In this document: piece by piece, positions 41,713 through 51,609 of the stretch
Numbering within the stretch: the stretch's first letter is position 1
Layout of the letters: every line of letters begins with the position of its first letter
Assembly (NCBI RefSeq): GCF_004785795.1
Contig: NZ_SRRO01000001.1
Span: 1,674,001-1,738,000 of the forward strand
Direction of reading: 5' to 3'
DNA: 64,000 bases
Source of the DNA: Nocardioides eburneiflavus
Lineage (GTDB): Bacteria > Actinomycetota > Actinomycetes > Propionibacteriales > Nocardioidaceae
Program-made: the position numbers and the translations under genes
Notes under the pieces: model-generated
What the model saw: the letters and a program-made list of their open reading frames with translations, nothing else
The model's database searches: none
Told to the model about the DNA's origin: nothing

Positions 41713-42085
41713 GGTCCGGCGGCACGTCGACCGAGAGCAGCTGCAGCACTGGCAACGGCACCACGTCGAGGGCGCGCTCGGAGGTGGCGGCGAGCACGAC
41801 CGGTGCGGCCACGCCGTCGTCGTACGCCTGGAGCCAGCGCACCGCGACGACGCACCACCGGTCACCCGGCACCAGGCCGGGGAAGTCCCACTCCGGGCGA
41901 GGTGTCGAGAGGTCGTTGCCGACCGATCGCTGGTGGGCCAGGAACTCCTCGGTCATCACCGCGCAGACCGCGTGCAGGCCGGCGTCGTGCGGTCCGACGG
42001 TGCAGGTGCCGTCGCGGTGGAAGCCGGTGACGGGGTCGGTGCCGCAGGGCTCGAGCTCGCCGCCGAGGACGTTGCGCTCGCTCAC
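41696..42085 (-). CDS. DUF2237 family protein, 129 aa
   Basis: The sequence matches the family along its whole length: N-V-L-G-G-E-L-E-P-C-G-T-D-P-V-T-G-F, A-V-C-A-V-M-T-E-E-F-L, and P-G-D-R-W-C-V-V-A-V-R-W. Conserved Cys positions suggest a metal or redox site, function unknown. GTG 42085 overlaps the stop of the desaturase by 4 bases, so both are coupled. Confidence 0.8.
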   Translation of the reverse strand: MSERNVLGGELEPCGTDPVTGFHRDGTCTVGPHDAGLHAVCAVMTEEFLAHQRSVGNDLSTPRPEWDFPGLVPGDRWCVVAVRWLQAYDDGVAAPVVLAATSERALDVVPLPVLQLLSVDVPPDLSAWG

Positions 42086-43017
42086 GAGGACTGCCGAGCG
42101 GCCCTCTTGGCCTCGGCCTCGGCACGACGCTCGACGAAGCGGGTGGCCTCGGCGTCGAGGGCGGACACCGCTGCCGCGAGCTCCTCGCGCGCCCGCTCGC
42201 CGTCCTCGTCGAGGCCCTCGAGCTCCCAGACGCCCCACTTCTTCAGGAGGGGCGTGACGATGTCGTCGTGGTGGATGCGCAGGTCGTAGATCCCGGCCCT
42301 GGCCATCTGCACCGCCTTGCGGGAGAACCCGGGGATCACGCTGCCCGGCATCTGGAAGTCGACGACCTCCTCGGTGATCGCCCGCATGGTCTGGCTCGGG
42401 GCGAGCTGCAGGGCCGCGGCGACGATGTTGCGGTAGAAGATCATGTGCAGGTTCTCGTCCTTGGCGACCCGGCCGAGCAACTTCTCCGCGATCGGCTCCT
42501 CGGTGTAGCGCCCGGTGTTGCGGTGCGAGATGCGGGTGGCGAGCTCCTGGAAGGAGACGTACGCGCAGACGTTGAGCACCGACTTGTCCAGCGCCTCGTA
42601 GCCGGTCTCCATCGTCTCCATCCGCGCGCGCTCGAGCTCGACGGGGTCGACACCGCGGGTGACGAGGAGGTAGTCGCGGATGCAGAACGCGTGCCGGCCC
42701 TCCTCGGCCGTCCAGCGGTTGACCCAGGTGCCCCAGGCGCTGTCGCGACCGAAGGCGCGGTCGATCTCGCGGTGGTAGCTCGGCAGGTTGTCCTCGGTGA
42801 GCAGGTTGACCTCGAGCGCCGTGCGCGCGATCGGCGACAGCTGCGACTGCGCGACCTCCCACGGCTCCCCGCCGAGGTCGGCGAAGTCGCGCCCGAGGCT
42901 CCAGGGGACGTACTCGTGCGGCATCCACTCGTCGGCCAGGCCGAGGTGGCGGTTGAGGTTGTCCTCGACCGTGGGCTCGAGCTCGGCGAGGAGGGTTGCG
43001 GTGTCGAGAGCGGCCAT
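42082..43017 (-). CDS. Acyl-ACP desaturase (DesA-like), 311 aa
   Basis: A ferritin-like diiron desaturase. Iron ligands are in T-E-D-N-L-P-x-Y near 74, E-E-G-R-H near 105-109, F-Q-E-L-A-T-R near 155, and K-D-E-N-L-H near 187-192. It belongs to the plant-type soluble desaturases found as DesA1/DesA2 in mycobacteria and relatives, and adds double bonds to acyl chains. The start ATG 43017 has GAGGAG upstream. Coupled to the DUF2237 gene. Confidence 0.85.
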   Translation of the reverse strand: MAALDTATLLAELEPTVEDNLNRHLGLADEWMPHEYVPWSLGRDFADLGGEPWEVAQSQLSPIARTALEVNLLTEDNLPSYHREIDRAFGRDSAWGTWVNRWTAEEGRHAFCIRDYLLVTRGVDPVELERARMETMETGYEALDKSVLNVCAYVSFQELATRISHRNTGRYTEEPIAEKLLGRVAKDENLHMIFYRNIVAAALQLAPSQTMRAITEEVVDFQMPGSVIPGFSRKAVQMARAGIYDLRIHHDDIVTPLLKKWGVWELEGLDEDGERAREELAAAVSALDAEATRFVERRAEAEAKRAARQSS

Positions 43018-43184
43018 GGTCCATCTCCTCGAGTGAGTGCGAGGGCGCGGTGTCCTCGGACCCCTGCCTACACCCCGAGGGTCCGCGTGACCAGAGTGTC
43101 GCCCCGATCGGTCCTCTTCTAGGCTCGCCGTGGTGCGGCCGACCAGGCCGCCACGACACCGCTTCTTCTCGACACGGGGGACAC

Positions 43185-43855
43185 ATGCGCAGTGAGCTGT
43201 TCGACCAGGCCAACCAGGAGAACGCGACCGCCGAGCGGTTCAGCCTCCACCACCGCAAGACGCTGCGGGCGGTGCTCGGTGAGCCGGTGCTCGCCGCCAA
43301 GGGGTCGATGGTCGCCTACCAGGGCCAGGTGACCTTCGAGCACAAATCGGCGGGCTCGATCGGCAAGATGATGCGCCGGCTGGTCACCTCCGAGGACACG
43401 CCGCTCATGACGGTCGCCGGCCAGGGCGAGGTCTTCTTCGCCGACGCCGCCAAGGACGTCTTCCTCGTGCAGCTCGAGGACGACGGGCTCTCGGTCAACG
43501 GCAGCGCGCTGCTCGCGATGGACGCCACGCTCGACTACGACGTGCACCGGGTCAAGGGCGCCGGGATGATGAGCGGCGGGATGTTCAACACGCTCATCCA
43601 GGGCCGGGGCACGGCGACGGGCAGCCGCTGATCCTCGACTGCTCGCAGGCCCCGACGTACGTCGACATCAACGCCGCCGTCTGCTGGTCGGCCGGTCTGG
43701 TGCCGCAGGTCGTCAACTCGATGAACGTGAAGTCGATGCTGCGCGGCGGGACCGGCGAGGCGTTCCAGTACGCCTTCCAGGGCCCCGGCTTCGTGGTCGT
43801 CCAGCCCTCCGAGGGGCCGGTCGTGCCGCCCCACAGCCACGGCGCCGGCGGCTGA
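43185..43855 (+). pseudogene. AIM24 family gene with a frameshift
   Basis: The first 148 codons (43185-43631) encode an AIM24 N-terminus (A-K-G-S-M-V-A-Y-Q-G, A-G-Q-G-E-V-F-F-A-D, V-K-G-A-G-M-M-S-G-G-M-F) and then run into a stop at 43629. A second frame from about 43604 to 43855 continues the same family (G-Q-P-L-I-L-D, T-Y-V-D-I-N-A-A-V-C-W-S-A, G-F-V-V-V-Q-P-S-E). The break (43604-43616) fits a loss of 3n+1 bases, also removing a few residues. It is a broken gene or a sequencing error; the other half is unusually well conserved. Confidence 0.75.
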
Positions 43856-43863
43856 GCCGGCCC

Positions 43864-45312
43864 TCACCCACGCGGGAGTGGAGCCCGCAGGCGCGGGCAG
43901 TGCAAGGTCGCCAGGCGACCCCCGTCCAGCGGGGTCGTGTGCCAGGCAGCCTCCGCGGTGCGTGCCGGCAGCGAGCAGGTGAGGCGCAGGCGGTGCGGCG
44001 TCTCGAGGAAGGCGACCTCGACCCGCAGCGTGCGGTCGTCGTCCCAGCCGCCGGACGCCGCGACCGGCACCACGTCGCCGTGGGCGTCGAGGGGTGACGA
44101 CGCCAGCCAGCCGTCGGTCCCCACGGGGAACGTCAACGCATTGTCCGGCTCGACCAGGGTGACCTCGAGGCCGTCGCCCGCCCGCTCGACTCCCACGGAC
44201 GTGAGCCCCGTCCCGGGAGCCACGGCGAACGGCGACGTCCAGCCCTCCTGGCCGCCCGGCTGCCTGCGTGCGGCGTGCGGCGCGAGCGACAGCCCCCGCA
44301 GGCGGCGCTCGAGCTCCGGCTGGGCGCCGTCCTCGGGGCGGTCCTCACGCAGCCCCGGGAGCAGGTGGGTCCACAGGTGGTCGAGCACCGCCTGCATCGC
44401 CTCGGTCCCGCCGGTCGTCGCGACCACGACGTCGTGCTCGGGCAGCACGATGCAGAACTGGCCGAAGGCACCGTCGCCGCGGTAGCCGTGGCGTGCCATC
44501 CAGAACTGGAAGCCGTAGCCCTGGCGCCAGTCGGGGTTCTCCATGTCCGGGTTGTCGACCTGGCGCGACGTCGCCTCCTCGACGTACGCCTCGGGGATCA
44601 GCTGCGTCTGTCCCCACCGCCCGCGTCGGAGGTAGAGCAGACCGAGCTTGGCGATGTCCTCGGTGCGGGCGAACAGGCCGCTGAACCCCTGCTCGCGACC
44701 GGGCGGCCAGGTCGCCCAGCCGACCTCCCCGATGCCGAGCGGGTCGAGCAGCCGGGGTCGCAGGTAGGCACTGAGCGGCATGCCCGCGGCGCGCTGGATG
44801 ATGCTCGCCAGTGCGTACGTGCACGGCTGGCTGTAGGCGAACAGGGTCCCCGGCGGGGCGTCCGGCGGCACCATCAGGAACCCGCGCACCGGCTCGTGCG
44901 GGTCAAGGGCCAGGGCCTCGTCGATCATCTCGCGGTCGTGGCCGCTGGCCATGGAGGCGACGTGGCGGACCGTGATGGACCTGCTGCCCGGGTCGGTGAT
45001 GTCGCCGTCGAGCTCAGGGAAGTGCGACACCACGGTGTCGTCCAGGTCGACCAGTCCCTCCTCCAGCGCGAACGCGAGCGCGGTCGAGGTGAAGCTCTTG
45101 CTCAGGGAATAGACCAGCCGCGTGCGCTCGGGCGTGTGCGGTGCCCACCAGCCCTCGGCGACCACGCGCCCGTGCCGCAGCACCATCAGGCTGTGCAGCT
45201 CCACCGCCGGATCGGCGTCGATCGCCTCCACGGTGGCCAGCACGGCAGCCGGGTCGACGTGCTCGTCGGCCGGCAGGCTGCGGGGGAGCGCTGAACCGAG
45301 GTGGTCCTCCAT
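43864..45312 (-). CDS. Serine hydrolase (beta-lactamase class C family), 482 aa
   Basis: S-L-S-K near residue 70 (V-Y-S-L-S-K-S-F-T-S-T) is the S-x-x-K active site, and Y-S-Q near 163 (F-A-Y-S-Q-P-C-T-Y) the Y-x-N position. G-D-G-A-F-G-Q near 303 stands for the third motif. The C-terminal 140 residues are a separate beta-rich part. No signal peptide is seen. It may be an esterase or peptidase; substrate unknown. Confidence 0.8.
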   Translation of the reverse strand: MEDHLGSALPRSLPADEHVDPAAVLATVEAIDADPAVELHSLMVLRHGRVVAEGWWAPHTPERTRLVYSLSKSFTSTALAFALEEGLVDLDDTVVSHFPELDGDITDPGSRSITVRHVASMASGHDREMIDEALALDPHEPVRGFLMVPPDAPPGTLFAYSQPCTYALASIIQRAAGMPLSAYLRPRLLDPLGIGEVGWATWPPGREQGFSGLFARTEDIAKLGLLYLRRGRWGQTQLIPEAYVEEATSRQVDNPDMENPDWRQGYGFQFWMARHGYRGDGAFGQFCIVLPEHDVVVATTGGTEAMQAVLDHLWTHLLPGLREDRPEDGAQPELERRLRGLSLAPHAARRQPGGQEGWTSPFAVAPGTGLTSVGVERAGDGLEVTLVEPDNALTFPVGTDGWLASSPLDAHGDVVPVAASGGWDDDRTLRVEVAFLETPHRLRLTCSLPARTAEAAWHTTPLDGGRLATLHCPRLRAPLPRG

Positions 45313-45335
45313 CGCCCGACCATACGACGGGCAGC

Positions 45336-46520
45336 TCAGTTCCAGATCGCGGCGGCCCACTCGGGGTGGTCGATGAACGGGTTGCGGTTGCCCTGCCACT
45401 GGGCGTGGATGCGGTCGTTGCGCCGCATCTCGAAGGTGCTCACCGGGTCGGCGGCGTTCCAGGCGAGCAACGTCTCGAGGTCGCCGAGCCGCGACGACGA
45501 GGTGCCGACCGTCGAGCTCATCTCGAGGTCCGTGAAGCCGTCGTCGCCCTCGTAGCGGATCGCCATGTAGAACAGCATCCGCGCCACGTCGCCCTTGACG
45601 GCGTCGCGCGGCTCGAAGGAGTCGCCGTCGGTCCAGCAGTCGGTGCACCCCGAGACGGCGGACCCGCCGTCGTCGAAGTCCTTGTTGCCGCGGATCGAGT
45701 TGACCGTCACGTCCTCGGGCCGGATGTGGTGCAGGTCGGTGCCGGGGCCGGCGCTGGTGGTGAAGCCGCCGCGCGACTGCGCCCACACGTGCTCGCGGTT
45801 CCAGTTGCCGGTGCTGCCGCCGTTGCTCGACTTCGAGATGGAGCGACCGGTGTAGAGCTCGATGACGTTCGAGCTGTTGGCCGGGTCCTGGTCGGTGTCC
45901 TTGAGGGCCGTCCACACCGCGTCGTAGGACAGCTTCGTGTTGTCGTCGATGATGTCGTGCAGCGAGGTGCGCAGGGCGGTGCCGGTCTTGCCGACGGCCG
46001 GGGCGTAATAGGTCGAGTCCCACGGACTGCTGCCGCCGGTCGGCGGCGGCTCGGTGGTGCCGCCGCCCGAGAGCGCGAGCGCCGACGTGCTCGTCATGCC
46101 CGGGTGGGAGAAGTACGACGCCAGTGCGCCGGTGACGTCGATCTGCTTGCCCATCAGCGACTGGTTCGTCCTCAGGCCCCACTGCGAGCGGAAGGCCGAG
46201 GGGATCTGCACGTAGAGCATCGACGACGTGCTGGTCTGCGACGCGGAGTCCGCGATCGCCAGCGCGTAGTCGTTGGGGAAGCTGGAGCGTACGACCGTGT
46301 TGGTGGCGGTCGGCTGCCCGACGACGTAGCCGCGGACGGTCTGCGTCGCGCCGGTCTGCTGGCCGATCGCCTGGCTGACGGTGAGGGGGGTGGCGGCCGT
46401 GGCGGGCGCGGTGACGGACGGCAGCAGCAGCACCAGGGAGAGCACGAGGGCGAGGGCGGCGGCGAGCGAGGAGGCGAGGGAGGTCGGGCGGGCACGACCC
46501 TTCCCGAGATGTGGGGTCAT
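45336..46520 (-). CDS. Secreted endonuclease I family protein with OB-fold-like domain, 394 aa
   Basis: Residues 1-43 are a signal peptide (hydrophobic core, A-T-A-A end). Residues about 45-140 (V-S-Q-A-I-G-Q-Q-T-G, V-R-G-Y-V-V-G) resemble the OB-fold/DUF6359 module often found in front of bacterial nucleases. Residues 165-394 are endonuclease I: W-N-R-E-H-V-W near 245 and D-L-H-H-I-R-P near 265, the HNH-like beta-beta-alpha metal site. N-S-I-R-G-N-K-D-F follows. It should degrade extracellular DNA or RNA. Confidence 0.85.
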   Translation of the reverse strand: MTPHLGKGRARPTSLASSLAAALALVLSLVLLLPSVTAPATAATPLTVSQAIGQQTGATQTVRGYVVGQPTATNTVVRSSFPNDYALAIADSASQTSTSSMLYVQIPSAFRSQWGLRTNQSLMGKQIDVTGALASYFSHPGMTSTSALALSGGGTTEPPPTGGSSPWDSTYYAPAVGKTGTALRTSLHDIIDDNTKLSYDAVWTALKDTDQDPANSSNVIELYTGRSISKSSNGGSTGNWNREHVWAQSRGGFTTSAGPGTDLHHIRPEDVTVNSIRGNKDFDDGGSAVSGCTDCWTDGDSFEPRDAVKGDVARMLFYMAIRYEGDDGFTDLEMSSTVGTSSSRLGDLETLLAWNAADPVSTFEMRRNDRIHAQWQGNRNPFIDHPEWAAAIWN

Positions 46521-46761
46521 GGCGGTGAAGCCTGCCGCACCCGCGTCCCGCGCGGAAGGGCCTGAAGGTGAACCGTCGCCGCGGACCGGGTGCCCCACGG
46601 AGGTGCTGCACCACCTGTCACTTGCAACGCTTCGGCAACGGGTCTGGTGTGGTCGGTGGTGCCGGTGGGACACTGCGCACGCTCCACCGGGCGCCGCGAG
46701 GCCCCATACACCCCCACCACCCCAGTTCTGCGAAAACGCCACGGAATGTCGCGAGACTCCT

Positions 46762-46767
46762 TAGGTT
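46762..46767 (+). promoter_or_regulatory. -10 box (TAGGTT) for the conservon
   Basis: TAGGTT lies 65 bases before the CvnA start in the 312-base gap 46521-46832. The gap has no gene; besides this box I see only AT-richer stretches and the GAGG before ATG 46833. Confidence 0.4.
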
Positions 46768-46832
46768 GAGTCTGCTCCGGTCCCACCGGGAAGTTTCGAC
46801 GTCGTAGTCGCTCACCAAAACGCGAGGCACAC

Positions 46833-49800
46833 ATGACTCAGGATGCAGCCCGGACCCGCAAGGGCTCGGGTCTCTCGGTCGCCGGCTGGCCGCTGGGCCG
46901 CAAGATGGCCCTGGCCCTGGCGATCCCGCTGCTGCTCGCGGCGGTCCTCGGCGGTCTGCGCGTCTCCGCCGACTACGGCGACTCCCGGCAGGCGTCCCGC
47001 AGTGCCCAGCAGGTCACGATCATCCAGCCCGCGGTCGACTACCTGACCGCGTCGGAGGCCGCGATGGTGGCCGCGCAGACCGACAGCGCCGCCAGCCAGG
47101 GCGACCTCATCGACGCGATCAGCGACATCACCACCAATGCCGAGACCCTCGTCGAGGCGCGCGACAACGCCGACCTCGACGAGCTCCAGACCGCCCACGT
47201 CAACGCGCTGCTCGACCTCAGCCAGGCCATGCGCGGTGAGGGTGCCGAGACCCTCGGCCCGGCCACCTGGATCGCGCTCGTCCGCCAGCTCGAGTCGAGC
47301 GTCTCGCAGCTCATCACCAGTGTGAACGCCGCGCAGGAGACCCCCGAGCCGCGCCTCGAGCAGCTGTCCCAGGTCATGAGCGGTCGGCTCTCGCTGGCCC
47401 TCCAGCAGGGCCTGCTCGCCACCACGCTCTCGCAGTCGAGCTCGCAGGAGCTCTTCTCGGAGATCGGCGTGGAGGCCGCGGCCATCGACCGTCTCGCCGG
47501 TTCCGTCGAGGGCGCCGAGGAGCAGACGGCCCTCCTGCGTACGCAGAACACCCGCCACGCGGGGCAGATCCGCGACGACTCCGCGACCGACCTCGACGGC
47601 CGCGACGCGTACCTCCCCTACGACGAGATCACCCAGACGCTCGTCAGCGGCGTCACCGACACCCTCGACGAGGCCGCCTCCGACGCCCAGCGCAACGCGC
47701 TCGTCGGCGCGGTCCTGACGCTCCTCGCGCTCGCCGCGGCGATCGCGCTGGCCTTCTTCGTGGCCCGCAGCCTCCTCGGCCCGATCGGCAAGGTCCGCGA
47801 GGGTGCGCTCGCCGTGGCCCGCCACCGCCTGCCCGACGCCGTCGCCCGGATCCGCGCGGGCCAGGAGCCCGAGCCGATCAGGACGATCGACGTCACCACC
47901 AACGAGGAGATCGGCCAGGTCGCGCGAGCGGTCGACGACCTCCACCGCCAGGCCATCCACCTCGCCTCGGGCGAGGCCCAGCTCCGGCAGACCGTCAACG
48001 CGATGTTCGTGACGCTGTCGCGCCGCTCGACCTCGCTGGTCAACCAGCAGCTCGCGCAGATCGAGCGCCTCGAGCACGACGAGGAGGACCCCAAGCGCCT
48101 CGAGTCGCTGTTCCGCCTCGACCACCTCGCCTCGCGGATGCGTCGTACGGCCGACTCGCTGCTGATCCTCGCCGACGCGCCGAACCGTGCGGCCGGCCAG
48201 TTCAGCCTCACCGTCGGTGAGGCGCTGCAGGCCGCGACGTCGGGCGTGCAGGACTACCAGCGCGTGCAGATCCTGTCGCACCTCAACACCCGCGTCGGTG
48301 ACGAGGCCGCAGCCGACGTGGTCCACCTGCTGACCGAGCTCGTCGACAACGCGCTGTCGTTCTCGCCGCCGGCCGAGCCCGTACGCCTCGCGGCCAAGCA
48401 GGGCCCCGAGGGCGTCACCATCACCATCACCGACTCCGGGCTGGGGGTGCCGCCGGCCGAGCTCGAGCAGCTCAACCGCGACCTCGAGCACGGTGCCGAG
48501 GCCACGCCCGACACCGCTCGCCGGATGGGCCTGTTCGTGGTCTCGCGCCTTGCGGAGCGCCACGACATCGACGCCCACCTGGCCCGCAACCCCGGTGGAG
48601 GCATGACGGCCACCGTCACGCTCCCGCCCTCCGTGCTGCCCGACCTGCCGCAGTCCGGCGCCCCCGCAGCCCCGGCCGCCGCCGCGGCGCAGCACGCGGC
48701 TGCCGCCGGCACGACTGAGGTCCTCGAGACCGCCGCCGTCGCCGCTCCGGTCCTGTCCAAGCGTGAGGCCCGCAATCGTGCCCGCGCGGAGAAGGCCGAG
48801 GCGAAGGCCGCGGAGCGCGCGGCCGCCGCCGAGGCGAAGGCCGCCAAGCAGGAGGCCGCCGCCGAGGCGAAGGCCGCCAAGCAGGAGGCCGAGCTCGAGC
48901 CCCTGACCGCGGCTGCCCCGACGGCTGCCGCCACCTCTGCCGCCACCTCTGCCGCCGCCGTGTCGGCGCCGGACGCCGACCGTACGTCGGAGGCCGCAGA
49001 GCCCGCGGCCGCAGCGGCCACCGGCGGGTCGGAGCCGACCCCGGACCGTCCGCCTCTGGGCAGCCTGCTGCCGCGTCGCGACCCGGGCGCCAACATGCCC
49101 CGCACGGGTGCCGACGCGTTCCTGCCGCCGGAGACCTCCACGGCGACCGGTCCGCTCTTCGGCAAGCGCCCCGAGCCGTCCGAGGCACCCGCCGCGGCCG
49201 ATTCCTCCGCACGCGAGGGTGCCGCCACCGAGCGGGTCGAGAAGGTCGCCCGCGTGGTGCCGATCACCGCTCTCGCTGCGCGCCAGCGCGCCCAGGCCGA
49301 GCAGGAGGCGCGGATCGCCGAGACCGAGGCGGAGTCCGAGACGGAGGCGACCGACGTCGCCGACGAGACGGTCGTGGACGAGACGGTCGTGGACGAGACG
49401 GTCGTCGACGCCAGCGTCGCCGAGGACGCGCGGACCGAGGCTCCGGTCACCGAGCCCGCACCCGAGCCCGCAGCTGCGCCGGTCCGGGCCCACGACCCAC
49501 TCTCCGACCCGCTGCCGGCGGACGCCTTCGACGAGCTCACCGCTCTCGAGGCCGAGCCGGTCGCTGCCGCAGAGCCCGAGCCGGAGCCAGAGCCCGAGGT
49601 CGCGCAGGCCGTCCACGAGGTGGAGGTCGACGCGAACGACCCACTGGGCCTCGGTGCCCCCGTCGCCCGCTCCCGGGAGAGCGCGCCCGAGCCGGTCGCC
49701 GAGCCGGTCGCCGAGCCGGAGCCCGAGCCCACTCCCGAGCCGGAGCCGTCCGTGTGGCAGCAGCCGGCGTACGAGCCCCCCGCCGCGGCGCTGGGCGCCG

Positions 49801-50213
49801 GTCACGGCACCAACGGCACCAACGGCACCAACGGCACCAGCGGGACCAACGGCCTGCCGGACCGCGCCGAGCCGGCTCGCGCCGGCGGCGAGTCGCCGAT
49901 CTTCAAGTCGATGCGGTCGGGCTGGCTCACCGGCGACGCGACCCAGATCCACGAGACCGAGGTGGATCGCGGGTGGGAGATCGCCGAGCACGTCGCCGAG
50001 GAGGCGCCGGCCGTCGAGTCGACCCCCGTCGGACTTCCGCGACGCGCCCCCGGGGAGCGGCTCGTTCCCGGTAGCGTTACTCCACCGACGGCAGCCAAGA
50101 CGCGCGACCCTGAAGCGATCCGCCGCCGCCTCCAGGCACACACCGCGGGAGTGTCCCGCGGTCGACGAGCAGCCCAGAGTTCCACCCAGCACACGGAAGC
50201 AGGCCCCGCATGA
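46833..50213 (+). CDS. cvnA: Conservon sensor histidine kinase CvnA, 1126 aa
   Basis: An N-terminal helix (about 24-44) and a second one (about 287-310) enclose an extracytoplasmic NIT-type sensor region of mostly helices. A HAMP linker follows (about 311-370). [10 protein letters not shown] near 429 is the H-box, E-L-V-D-N-A-L-S-F near 502 the N-box, and D-S-G-L-G-V and G-L-F-V-V-S-R-L complete the ATPase. After about 610 comes a 500-residue Ala/Glu/Pro tail with three internal repeats. This is the CvnA subunit of the actinobacterial conservon; signals pass to CvnB-D. Its stop overlaps CvnB by 4 bases. Confidence 0.9.
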   Translation: MTQDAARTRKGSGLSVAGWPLGRKMALALAIPLLLAAVLGGLRVSADYGDSRQASRSAQQVTIIQPAVDYLTASEAAMVAAQTDSAASQGDLIDAISDITTNAETLVEARDNADLDELQTAHVNALLDLSQAMRGEGAETLGPATWIALVRQLESSVSQLITSVNAAQETPEPRLEQLSQVMSGRLSLALQQGLLATTLSQSSSQELFSEIGVEAAAIDRLAGSVEGAEEQTALLRTQNTRHAGQIRDDSATDLDGRDAYLPYDEITQTLVSGVTDTLDEAASDAQRNALVGAVLTLLALAAAIALAFFVARSLLGPIGKVREGALAVARHRLPDAVARIRAGQEPEPIRTIDVTTNEEIGQVARAVDDLHRQAIHLASGEAQLRQTVNAMFVTLSRRSTSLVNQQLAQIERLEHDEEDPKRLESLFRLDHLASRMRRTADSLLILADAPNRAAGQFSLTVGEALQAATSGVQDYQRVQILSHLNTRVGDEAAADVVHLLTELVDNALSFSPPAEPVRLAAKQGPEGVTITITDSGLGVPPAELEQLNRDLEHGAEATPDTARRMGLFVVSRLAERHDIDAHLARNPGGGMTATVTLPPSVLPDLPQSGAPAAPAAAAAQHAAAAGTTEVLETAAVAAPVLSKREARNRARAEKAEAKAAERAAAAEAKAAKQEAAAEAKAAKQEAELEPLTAAAPTAAATSAATSAAAVSAPDADRTSEAAEPAAAAATGGSEPTPDRPPLGSLLPRRDPGANMPRTGADAFLPPETSTATGPLFGKRPEPSEAPAAADSSAREGAATERVEKVARVVPITALAARQRAQAEQEARIAETEAESETEATDVADETVVDETVVDETVVDASVAEDARTEAPVTEPAPEPAAAPVRAHDPLSDPLPADAFDELTALEAEPVAAAEPEPEPEPEVAQAVHEVEVDANDPLGLGAPVARSRESAPEPVAEPVAEPEPEPTPEPEPSVWQQPAYEPPAAALGAGHGTNGTNGTNGTSGTNGLPDRAEPARAGGESPIFKSMRSGWLTGDATQIHETEVDRGWEIAEHVAEEAPAVESTPVGLPRRAPGERLVPGSVTPPTAAKTRDPEAIRRRLQAHTAGVSRGRRAAQSSTQHTEAGPA
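48828..48890 (+). repeat. 33-bp-period repeat in CvnA
   Basis: A 30-bp block encoding [10 protein letters not shown] occurs twice, at 48828-48857 and 48861-48890, identical in bases. It lies in the helical tail. Confidence 0.9.
49362..49406 (+). repeat. Three 15-bp tandem repeats in CvnA
   Basis: GACGAGACGGTCGTG occurs three times (the last ends in C), encoding D-E-T-V-V three times. Confidence 0.95.
49806..49850 (+). repeat. Five 9-bp tandem repeats in CvnA
   Basis: GGCACCAAC-type units occur five times with small changes in units 4 and 5, encoding [15 protein letters not shown]. Confidence 0.95.
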
Positions 50214-50647
50214 CTCACGATTCCGCCGCCGCCCCCGCCGCCAGCACCGCTGGTGACGACCGAGACCTCGACTGGGTGATGTCGCGATTCGTCGACGACG
50301 TACCCGACGCAGCGCACGCCATCCTGGTGTCCGCCGACGGCCTCCTGATGGCGTCGAGCACCAGCATCCCGGGCGAGCGCGCCGAGCAGGTCGCGGCCGT
50401 CTCCTCCGGCCTGGCCAGCCTCGCCGTCGGCGCCGCGCGCCTCTTCGAGGGCGGCTCGGTGATGCAGACCATCGTCGAGATGGAGATGGGCTTCCTGATG
50501 TTGATGAGCGTGGGCGACGGGTCGAACCTCACCGTGCTCACCACCGAGGAGGCCGACATCGGCCAGGTGGGCTACGAGATGGCCCTGCTGGTGGACCGCG
50601 TGGGACGTACCGTCGAGGCCCAGGCCCGCGTCGGTACGGGCGGCTGA
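50210..50647 (+). CDS. cvnB: Conservon roadblock/LC7 protein CvnB, 145 aa
   Basis: A roadblock/LC7 fold: [26 protein letters not shown] near residues 18-43, then [10 protein letters not shown] and a final G-Y-E-M-A-L-L-V. In conservons this subunit serves as adapter or GTPase-activating partner of CvnD. ATGA overlap with cvnA. Confidence 0.9.
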   Translation: MTHDSAAAPAASTAGDDRDLDWVMSRFVDDVPDAAHAILVSADGLLMASSTSIPGERAEQVAAVSSGLASLAVGAARLFEGGSVMQTIVEMEMGFLMLMSVGDGSNLTVLTTEEADIGQVGYEMALLVDRVGRTVEAQARVGTGG

Positions 50648-50660
50648 CCGGCTCCGCGCC

Positions 50661-51029
50661 ATGACGCCGCCACACGAGCCGGAGGACGAGGGCTACCGCC
50701 CTCGACTCATCCGGTCCTACACCCTCACCGCCGGTCGGACGGCCGCCAAGGTGGAGCTGGCCATGGAGGCGACTCTGCGCCTCCAGGCCGGTGCGGAGGC
50801 ACCTGCGCTCTCGCCGTCTGCCGCGCAGGTTCTCGAGGTCTGCGACCGGCGCTCCGTGGCCGAGGTGTCGGCCCTGACCAAGATGCCGATCGGCGTCACC
50901 CGGGTGCTGCTGGGTGACCTGATCGAGCAGGGCCTGGTCCGCATCCAGGCCACCATCAACGACAGCACGTCGACAGATGAGCGTCTCGAGCTCATCGAAA
51001 GGACCCTCCGTGGACTTCGAAACTACTAA
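50661..51029 (+). CDS. cvnC: Conservon DUF742 protein CvnC, 122 aa
   Basis: The DUF742 pattern R-P-R-L-I-R-S-Y-T-L-T-A-G-R-T is present near residues 12-24 as R-L-I-R-S-Y-T-L-T-A-G-R-T. A winged-helix-like part follows (V-A-E-V-S-A-L-T-K-M-P-I-G-V-T-R-V-L-L). It starts at ATG 50661, 13 bases after cvnB, and its 3' end overlaps the GTPase gene by 20 bases. Confidence 0.9.
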   Translation: MTPPHEPEDEGYRPRLIRSYTLTAGRTAAKVELAMEATLRLQAGAEAPALSPSAAQVLEVCDRRSVAEVSALTKMPIGVTRVLLGDLIEQGLVRIQATINDSTSTDERLELIERTLRGLRNY

Positions 51030-51606
51030 GGCACAGCGTGCGGCTGCGTCGACGAAGATCGTCATTGCAGGCGGCTTCGGCGTCGGCAAGTCGACGCTGG
51101 TCGGCGCGGTCTCGGAGATCGACCCGCTGCGCACCGAGGCACTCGTCACCAACGAGTCCGAGGGCGTCGACGATCTCGCTGCCGTGCCCACCAAGGCCAC
51201 CACGACCGTGGCCATGGACTTCGGTCGCCTGACCCTGGCCGAGGACCTCGTCCTCTACCTGTTCGGCACCCCCGGTCAGCGCCGTTTCTGGTTCATGTGG
51301 GACGACCTGTGCCGTGGCGCCATCGGCGCCATCGTGCTGGTCGACGTGGCTCGCCTCGACGAGTCCTTCTCGCCGCTCGACTACTTCGAGTCCAAGGGCA
51401 TCCCGTTCATCGTCGCCGTCAACGAGTTCGACGGCGTCCCGCGCTACCCCGCGGAGGAGATCGCCGCCGCGCTCGCGCTGCCCGCCGACGTACCGATCAT
51501 CAGCCTCGACGCCCGCGACCGCGAGCAGGCCAAGGGCGCGCTCGTGAAGATCACCGAATACGCCCTCATGCGACTTCGTGAGTCGCTCACCGTGAATGCG
51601 AACTGA
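51010..51606 (+). CDS. cvnD: Conservon small GTPase CvnD, 198 aa
   Basis: G-G-F-G-V-G-K-S-T near residues 21-29 is the P-loop, L-F-G-T-P-G-Q near 86 the G3 motif (D-x-x-G variant) and V-N-E-F-D-G near 138 takes the place of N-K-x-D. This is the CvnD/MglA-like GTP-binding protein. GTG 51010 follows AAAGGA. It overlaps cvnC by 20 bases. Confidence 0.9.
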   Translation: MDFETTKAQRAAASTKIVIAGGFGVGKSTLVGAVSEIDPLRTEALVTNESEGVDDLAAVPTKATTTVAMDFGRLTLAEDLVLYLFGTPGQRRFWFMWDDLCRGAIGAIVLVDVARLDESFSPLDYFESKGIPFIVAVNEFDGVPRYPAEEIAAALALPADVPIISLDARDREQAKGALVKITEYALMRLRESLTVNAN

Positions 51607-51609
51607 CCC

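Noticed and set aside
46812..50192. Long minus-strand frame opposite cvnA
   Set aside because: It is of the same length as cvnA but is the mirror of its GC-rich codons; the protein is Leu/Gly/Arg-rich and matches nothing.
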